From Sepiola atlantica (Eukaryota; Mollusca; Cephalopoda; Sepiida; Sepiolidae), in NCBI GenBank assembly GCA_963556195.1, contig OY744517.1, forward strand, positions 151,351,882 through 151,415,881: 64,000 nt of DNA, given 5' to 3'. The notes beneath the pieces were generated by a model. That model was given only the letters and a program-made list of their open reading frames with translations, was not told the origin of the DNA and did no database searches. Positions 57,501 to 64,000 of the stretch are shown piece after piece; the stretch's first letter is position 1, and each line of letters begins with the position of its first letter. Made by a program: the position numbers and the translations under genes.

Positions 57501-57900
57501 TGAATGACATTTTTCCTAACCAAGCCAGACACTGTGACGCCTCTCTTCACACCCCTTTTGTGTGTTATCAAAAACAACAACTTATTCCGCATTGACCGTT
57601 ATTTTCATACTACGGTTAAATCTATGCGGTTCAACCCAGTCCACTCGGCACCGTCATCGGCTAAGACACAGAAAAGCAAACATGCAGAAAAGATGCGCTT
57701 ATTAATTTTCGTTTAATTAAAATAGACATGCATTTCCCTGTTAATTCAGACTAACGCGGTACCCTGGTCGTCGACCTACGTAGTCTCACTTTTAATTCAT
57801 ACTAGCGGCGTATTTTAGTGTTCATGTTCCGCAGGTCCGTTCAACATTGTCACAGAAACGATAACAACTAAAACACCATAAAATGATTAAAACTTCTACC
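54540..57900. other. Unique sequence with a LINE 3' fragment
   Basis: Frames of 97 codons at 55206-55499 and 56641-56934 are unrecognised. Only the fragment at 55698-55775 is identified. Confidence 0.35.
55698..55775 (-). mobile_element. LINE 3'-end fragment
   Basis: On the minus strand it reads CAGTAGCCCCTTGCGTCTA and CTTGCCTTGTTTGGAGTGAAC, matching the LINE 3' region at 34950-35010. Only the 3' end is present. Confidence 0.65.
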
Positions 57901-57904
57901 CGGC

Positions 57905-58060
57905 TCGAAATTTCGTATAGGTTGACAATTTCAATATAAAAATCCTACATCCATAATGAAGCACTGTAAGAAGGCCGAAGGTTATATTGGTCGCAACGTT
58001 GTAAAAGTAGTATACAAGATGAGAATAGTAGTCCGAATAATCGAAATGATCCAAGTCCAT
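57905..58060 (-). repeat. Dispersed repeat B, copy 3
   Basis: On the minus strand: CGGACTACTATTCTCATCTT, ACAACGTTGCGACC, CTTCGGCCTTCTTACAG and CAACCTATACGAAATTTCG. Confidence 0.65.
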
Positions 58061-58371
58061 ACTAGTTAATTATTATCTACACAATTCTTTAACTTGAAAC
58101 TTTTTTCTGATCCCGCTTAAATTTGATTAAAACGCGTCCATAATCCACGATTGATATAAAAGAAAATGGCTGATTTTTTTTCTGTCAAATATCTGTAATG
58201 AATGACAAATCTCTGTCTTCTCGCAACTATCCTGAATTCAATTTCTTAAAACTGGCTCAGTTAATTAAAAATAAGCCGAAGGGAAAATTTCGAAGACTGT
58301 ATCAAGAAAATGTAAATAGAAATATTCCAGTTAAACAATAAATAAATGTCAGGACTTTAGGGAAGCTGCTG

Positions 58372-58468
58372 CTCTTCTGCTGCTGCTTCTGCGACTGCTG
58401 AGCCGCTGTTGCTACTGCTGCTGATGATGATGATGCTAGTTATGCTGCTGCTGATGATGATGTCTAGC
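58372..58468. repeat. (CTG)n/(ATG)n trinucleotide tract
   Basis: Interrupted GCTGCTGCT and GATGATGATG units. No long frame runs through it. Confidence 0.85.
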
Positions 58469-58469
58469 T

Positions 58470-58620
58470 GATCGTTGACTACGCGCATCCCACGTGGTCT
58501 ATCGCAGCTTGGCTTCGATCCGCCGATGGCACCGAAATAATTGGGGCCATCCGTATTGACCCGCGGAGCCAGCTAGCTTTGACTAAGCCACTCAGCCAAC
58601 TGCATAGCGGGGTTTAAGAA
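58470..58620 (-). mobile_element. tRNA Leu/Ser-like SINE head
   Basis: The minus strand has TGGCTGAGTGG, a perfect A-box (58588-58598), and CGGATCGAAGCC, a fair B-box (~58510-58521), about 70 nt apart. No cloverleaf is evident. It adjoins CTG/ATG trinucleotide runs. Confidence 0.35.
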
Positions 58621-59599
58621 AATATAATTAGGTAAGTTTCTAGAGGGCACGAGCCAGCGAATTACACCTTCAAATAATTAGTCACTAAAGAAGCCGTTTG
58701 AATTGCCACAAAAATACATTTTTCCTTCCTTCTAATTTGTCCAAAGAGTCTGTCTGATGGCCTATCATAACAATTCAAACATGTCCTCTCCTCTGTCGCT
58801 CTTCTCCTTCCGACGTTCTTTCTTGGGTGTTGTTTATAAATATTTCACGCGGGAAATGCTGTTTTCCTCCATCTTTCTTTTCTGAGGTTCAGTGATTTGG
58901 CAAATGTGCAGATCGTGTAATGAAGAAGGCATAACATGCCGGAAATTCCACGAATTATGAGCAGGGTTTTATAAAAAGCAAACATCTTTATGCATATCCA
59001 ATGCGACAGCAAATTTATCAAACTAATAAAAGTACACAATGAGAAAAACGTTCATCCTTTATAATTACAAACTCTACCTAGCTGACGTTACCCGGATGTA
59101 GTATAGCTTTTATTACACTTTCTTGACTTGCTTTAATTATACTAAAGTATTTTTTTAAAAAGAATTTGGAAAGTAAAATTGAAATATTACAGTATCGTTT
59201 GGTCATTAAATGATTACTTTTATGTAACTATATATTTTGTTCAAGTAAGCATGTTTAAATCGTCATTTACACATGAGGATTCGCTAATGGGGGTTACAAC
59301 CAGAAATGACTTTTTAGTCGACAGTTTTAATGTTTTCTGATTTCGAAGAGTCTCGAAGTAAATCATTGTTTTAAGTGTCCGAAACAGAAATAGATTATCG
59401 TGGAATTCATTTCGCTATTAAATTATTGGTACTGATATCGATCCTGAACCAGTTTTCGTGAGGTTCGACTCGGAAGTGTTCGGCTGTCCTACGCAAACGC
59501 CAGAGAGTTGACGAGCCGATTTGTACCAGACGACAATTTTGATACGGTGCTGCGTCCTATGATAATAATGTTTTGCTTGTTTTGTTTTTTGTTGTTGTT

Positions 59600-59630
59600 A
59601 GGTTTAGGGTTTAGGGTTAGGGTTAGGGTT
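59600..59630 (+). repeat. Interstitial telomere-like (TTTAGGG/TTAGGG)n tract
   Basis: GGTTTAGGG followed by TTTAGGG and then two TTAGGG units, inside the 561-bp MITE. It is far too short and internal to be a telomere. Confidence 0.8.
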
Positions 59631-59647
59631 AAAAATAGTTATTTGAT

Positions 59648-59880
59648 AACAGTAATTTTGCTCTGTTTTGCTTTTTTTATTTGTTTTGTTGTTTAAAAAA
59701 TGTCTTGCAACTATAACTAAAAATTATAGGACGCAGCAACGTATCAAAATAAAAATAAAAAAATATTTGCTAACAGTAACTTCGCTATGTTTAGCTTGTT
59801 TTGTTTTTATTGATGTTTCTTTTAGAAATATTTCTTGAAAATATAACTTACAATCACAGGACGCAGCACCGTATCAAAAT
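59648..59880 (+). repeat. Two-copy direct repeat inside the 561-bp MITE
   Basis: The units at 59648-59749 and 59772-59880 both run from AACAGTAA to GACGCAGCA.CGTATCAAAAT and differ by scattered substitutions. The second unit overlaps the start of the right TIR. Confidence 0.75.
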
Positions 59881-59999
59881 TGTCGTCTGGTACCATTCGG
59901 CTCGTCAACACTCGGGCGTTTGCGTAGGACAGCCGAACACTTCCGAGGCGAACCTCACGAAAACTGGTTCAGGATCGATATTAGTACCAAATTATTTTT

Positions 60000-61618
60000 A
60001 AATCCATGAAGTTTGTTGTAATACTTTACGCTACTCTAATTTTGTTTTAACTAAATAATACATTAATGGTAGATAAAATAATTAGTTTAAGTCACGTAAA
60101 GGCGAGACATACACACAATGTAGATGATTATACAGATTAATATTACTTATGAGCGTACACCCTCATTACAAAATGACTGGAAAAGATCACGCTTCGCCAG
60201 TGTTCGCACTAATATTCATATTCATATTCATAAAAAATAACGTCTTAATCGGATAAGTTAAACAAAGAAAAAAGAAAAAAAAAACTCTCAAACCAGAACA
60301 AAAATGAATATCAATCCGTATAGAAAGAAAAAAGAATAAAAAGAAACAAACCGTCTCATTATGGAAATAGATTGAAGGCGGGACTTGTCTGACGTGTCCT
60401 TAGTCAAATAAGGAGTAATCACCAATGACTGTGTAGACATCTTAAGTCATTTTTAATTGTATTCATAGTATCGCCCACACTGATGAATTGAACCTTCCTC
60501 TTCAAGAAAACTGTCACTTAAAACTGAGTATAACTTAGCACTTTTATCTGTTGCGCCACAGATCCGTTCGGTCTACTCGACAATTTGAGAAGTTCAAAAG
60601 ATAGGGGAGAAACGCGCACGGTAAATCATTAGACCCCAGAAAAACGGTCTCGCATAGTTCCAGGAAAGACGTTGACAACTTAAATTACGCGACACCACAA
60701 TTAGCGTCACTGAATAAACTTGTATTACGTTAAGCATTTTTTAAATGTTGTTACTGGTTTAATAGGTAATTGTAAGTCGCTGGGTATTAATCGAAATAGA
60801 TTTGAGGATATTTAATTGTTTTATTTGGTTTCGGATTGTATTATTTTCGTGTTATTAACTAAAATATGTTTTAAAGCAGATGGTGACAGTTATGTTTTTG
60901 TAGATGTTGGTAAATCAATCTAGAGTTTACAAGATGCATGGTGAGACGACGGGATAGGGTAGTGGTAGTAAAACCAATGTAACTATTAGCTTAATTATTA
61001 TTATAAGAGTTAGATTCTGCAAAAAAAAAAATTAACTTTTGAATAAGATTGGTACTTTCTAATGTGTTATAGGTTGTGTAGTAATTGTGTTTTACTACCA
61101 GATTTGTAATATTAACTTTATCACAGTAAATAATGAGTCTAATTTTATTATTATTGTATAATGGAGATATGTATTTGTGTACAATAATTGTATATGTATT
61201 TTTATTTTAATCTCAAGTGTAGTTGCATTTGATTATTATAGTATACATTAATATAGTTTAAGTTCTGATGTATGATATTATTATTATTATTATTTGTAGC
61301 CGTATTAAATTGTTAACGTCTTTTCTGTAACAATGCGAAACCGTTCGTTTTGCGTTTAACTGACGTTAGTGCGCGTTCATCTCCTCTCTTTTGCAATTCT
61401 CTTTTTTTCTTCAGCTTTTTTATTCATTTGCTTTTCTCACCTGAAGATGACTCGACAGAGTATCGTAAACGTACGTGATACATATGGAGCATACGTTATT
61501 TTTTTTAAACTAAAAAGATTATTACAAAAATTGAAAAAATAAAAATAGGTATAAGTAAGCAGGAGATTTCTGTTATTTTTAACAATGTTTGCTTGAATGA
61601 AATAATGTCTAAATACGT

Positions 61619-61620
<2 letters not shown>
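60000..61620. other. AT-rich unique sequence
   Basis: No gene recognised. CCTGAAGATGACTCGACAGA at ~61440 resembles a SINE 3' motif. Confidence 0.35.

Positions 61621-61621
<1 letters not shown>

Positions 61622-61696
<75 letters not shown>
61622..61696. repeat. (TA)n microsatellite
   Basis: TA run with one GTA break, followed by a GA-rich stretch. Confidence 0.9.
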
Positions 61697-61884
61697 AGCG
61701 AGAGAGCGACAGTGTGAGGGGATTAATAGATGCATAGATAGATAAAAAAAAATTAGGTTAGAGAAAAAGTAGTTAGAAGTATTATCTTGAATGAAAACAT
61801 GAAGGTTGCAAAAATACTGTGTGTAAAAAACGAGAGGAATAGGGATATCGTCCGCGTTAACAGAGCACGTGGTGTTAAGTGAGA

Positions 61885-61925
61885 TATGATGCGAGAGACA
61901 GACAGACAGACAGACAGAAAGAGTA
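61885..61925. repeat. (GACA)n microsatellite
   Basis: Five or more GACA units within a purine-rich stretch. Confidence 0.85.
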
Positions 61926-62279
61926 GAAAAGAGGAGAAAAGAAAGATGGATAATTGTGATGTTTTGATTTTTCTTGTACGTGTTTGGGGGAAAGGGCAGA
62001 AATATGGTGGGTGCGGATGGGGTGAAGGTAATGGGCTGGAGATAATATTTTTTGGAAAACGATAGGGAAGAGTAGTGTTTGGCTAAGTAGGTGAATTAAA
62101 AAAAAATAGCGCGGGAGCAAGGGTATAACATGGAAATGAGAAGCGGGAAGTGGTGCAGGGAGCGGGATGTTTGACGGCCTTGGCATGCTGATCCTTGCGG
62201 CACCCAACCCCCGATGAAATCCCAACCCCTTCCACATGTATAATCCCATATTGTTTTCATCCACTCATCTCACCATTTT

Positions 62280-62490
62280 ATGGACTATCGTTACTTCATG
62301 GTTTTATGCTTTCAGACCCTCACCGTCTATCGCTTGTGCGCGTCGACAATGGCCTTTAATCTTGATCACGTGTCTCGCGTCGAACAGCCAATCAGTTTGT
62401 GGGTAAATACACGTGGTGGTAGTTGTGGTGTGGGTGGGATGAGATGTCAGCCAGCGCTAACGCGTGTGTGTATTCGAGCGTTCCATGATG
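62280..62490. promoter_or_regulatory. CpG-containing block with CACGTG and CCAAT motifs
   Basis: GATCACGTGTCTCGCGTC, CAGCCAATCAG and repeated CGCG/GCGCG dinucleotides stand out from AT-rich surroundings. A similar pair, TCACGTGATTGGC, is at ~24047. An 89-codon frame overlaps but is unrecognisable. Confidence 0.2.
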
Positions 62491-63069
62491 ACGACACTAG
62501 AGTTGCGAAAGACTCCTTAAATATTTTGGTCTCTATAAGGATCACATGAACGTATACAAATACATCAATCTGAAGCTAATGTTTCGTGGGAGTTATTTGG
62601 ATTTTTTTTAGTCCGTCTGATTAGTCTTTTGTGAGATTTTTCGGCGTATCAAGCGCCGTTGATGCGTTTATATCGAAACCTTACACGTGTTTTGTATACG
62701 ATTGGACTCGAGATAAATGTCTTGTAGACGTATATTTCTTAACAAATAGGTTTTGAACGATAACAGAGCCGGTAATACCCGGTGTGGTATTAAGCCCTGG
62801 ACGGGTTATGCCAGTTTTCTTCTAAAGAAGGAAATTCACAGGAAATATCAAATTCACAAGCAGGCCAAAGCCGCATGTATATTCCGGCCATGGGAATATT
62901 ACATACAGCGCCTAGCATTCCCAAATAATCACCCAACTGGCACTGACCATGCTCAACGTCGCTTAGCCTCGGTGATCTAAAAAGAATCGGTGTGTCAACG
63001 CGATAATGCCGTGCGATAGATTCACTTTAAATCATAGATAGGTGTCTTACATGTACTACCAGAAAATAG

Positions 63070-63775
63070 ACCTAGGTATTGGTAAAGAAAGGGTGACTTT
63101 ACACTCCCCAAAGCTTCCAAATTGAGGTTTCGCTACTGGATGCAGTTTTGCACACCCAGGACGCCTAGAGGGGAGCTTTAATAAGTGAAAGAGTTAGGAA
63201 ATAGGGTACGCAAAAAAGTGGGTAACGGCTGGAAAAGATGGATTTCCGGGAGACAAGGTGAGTAGCGGCGAACAACTTTCTCAGGTGTGCCCCACACAAT
63301 TTAGTGTCGTATCTAGGAAAAATTCTATTCAACCCATTGATGGGAGAGTGACAGGTACTGCTGCTTCAGCTCAAAGTAAACCTGGGAATTATGGTAAGAG
63401 GTGACCCCACACTAACTAAAGCTCTTATATTCGCGTCTCATGATTAGATGCTGTTCTTTTTAAATATCCATGGCAGTTCGGGGAAAGAAGGTGAGTAGCT
63501 GATGCAGTTGAGCAAATAACGTAGGCAGAAAAACATTGGGAGATATTGATTTTAGAGTGGTTAGGTAGGCTAGAGGCGAACATCTTGCCCGAAATTGTCC
63601 AAGGCAGTTTAGGGTAGTGTTCAGGAGTATTTTTTCTAACCTATAGATATTACCCTGACAACCACTACGATTTCGAAGTAAACCGAGGAATACAGTTAAC
63701 GAAGGAGTGACTTCAAAATTGTAGTCTCGCCACTGGATGCACATTAAGGTTATACCCCGGACCTGTCCTGTTTAA
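63070..63775 (+). repeat. Diverged tandem array, ~300-bp units
   Basis: Unit landmarks repeat in order: GGTGAGTAGC (63256, 63488), a segment with AGTAAACC.GG (63375, 63677), a GTGAC block, and (G/T)GATGC (63136, ~63446, 63736). Two full units and the end of a third are visible, heavily diverged. No coding frame is shared between units. Confidence 0.55.
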
Positions 63776-64000
63776 TATTAAATCAACCCACTTTATGGAT
63801 TTTTTTAATGCTGTATCAAAATTAACTGGAAAAACAACTAAAATGAGTTAATAATAATGACATATACCTGTTGTTTGTGGCAGTCGGGAATACGACGTCC
63901 TTGACAATTAGTCCGACAGTGTGTTTGTTGCTGTCGTGTTGAGGCATGCTCTGTTCATTTTAAGAAGGTCTACCCTTCTAGGCTTTACTCTCGTTCTGAG

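Larger units (their letters stand above)
59428..59988. mobile_element. 561-bp MITE with 136-bp TIRs and internal telomere-like repeat
   Basis: The TIRs begin GGTACTGATATCGATCC and end with the inverted form GGATCGATATTAGTACC. Arms of about 136 bp (59428-59563 and ~59853-59988) differ at only a handful of positions. AAATTATT occurs perfectly on both sides (59420-59427 and 59989-59996), an 8-bp target duplication. The interior holds a degenerate TTTAGGG/TTAGGG run (about 59600-59630) and a direct repeat of ~105 bp (59648-59749 and 59772-59880). GG termini with an 8-bp duplication fit Merlin or hAT-like elements. There is no coding capacity. Confidence 0.88.

Noticed and set aside
59600..59630. 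True telomere or chromosome end
   Set aside because: Only about four units, degenerate, inside a MITE with intact duplications and flanked by ordinary sequence on both sides.

Overview
The window looks like intergenic or repeat-rich DNA from an animal with an AT-rich genome. I think a coleoid cephalopod such as an octopus is most likely. The basis is the dense long (TA)n tracts, many short tRNA-headed SINE-like pieces ending in (TA)n, a mariner-type MITE, worn non-LTR reverse-transcriptase pieces, and no bacterial-style gene packing. This identification is inference. I found no intact host gene, no rRNA, no convincing functional tRNA gene and no CRISPR array. Most open frames are translations of TA, GT or CT microsatellites.

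The main feature is a 6,735-bp DNA transposon at 46161-52895. It has ~565-bp terminal inverted repeats (TIRs) and a 3-bp target duplication (AAC). Its single long reading frame (46793-51568, 1,592 codons) is broken only by two in-frame stops, TAG at 47081 and TAA at 48671. The protein has two tandem Cys/His modules ending in HRQC, a long conserved middle region, a FEN1/XPG-like nuclease core with the full set of acidic residues followed by a helix-two-turn-helix-like glycine motif, and a C-terminal eight-cysteine cluster with an acidic tail. An XPG nuclease, eight-cysteine finger and 3-bp duplication fit what I recall of the Academ superfamily.

Other mobile DNA, left to right: a 448-bp near-perfect fold-back with a (TA)n loop (5204-5651); LINE and hAT-transposase remnants (6.2-7.6 kb); a U2-snRNA-headed SINE-like repeat (8726-9035); a 2,001-bp element with ~590-bp TIRs (11354-13354); a solo-LTR-like element (20233-20750) split by a second U2-headed repeat with a 16-bp target duplication; a 125-bp mariner MITE (25192-25316); an unsplit copy of the same LTR (36284-36493) that preserves the empty site; a decayed LINE reverse transcriptase (39.7-40.9 kb) with related 3' ends at 34.7 and 55.7 kb; and a 561-bp MITE with an 8-bp duplication and an internal (TTAGGG)n tract (59428-59988).

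Many low-copy dispersed repeat pairs fill the rest (17.6/21.0/58.0 kb, 19.8/20.8 kb, 22.5/37.6 kb, 29.3/29.9 kb, 30.7/31.3 kb, 33.1/34.4 kb, 42.7/43.1 kb, 43.9/54.1 kb), plus a diverged tandem array at 63.1-63.8 kb. A few non-repetitive blocks (22.2-22.4, 28.1-28.5, 37.0-37.3, 62.3-62.5 kb) differ in composition or carry clustered motifs and could be regulatory, but that is weakly supported.
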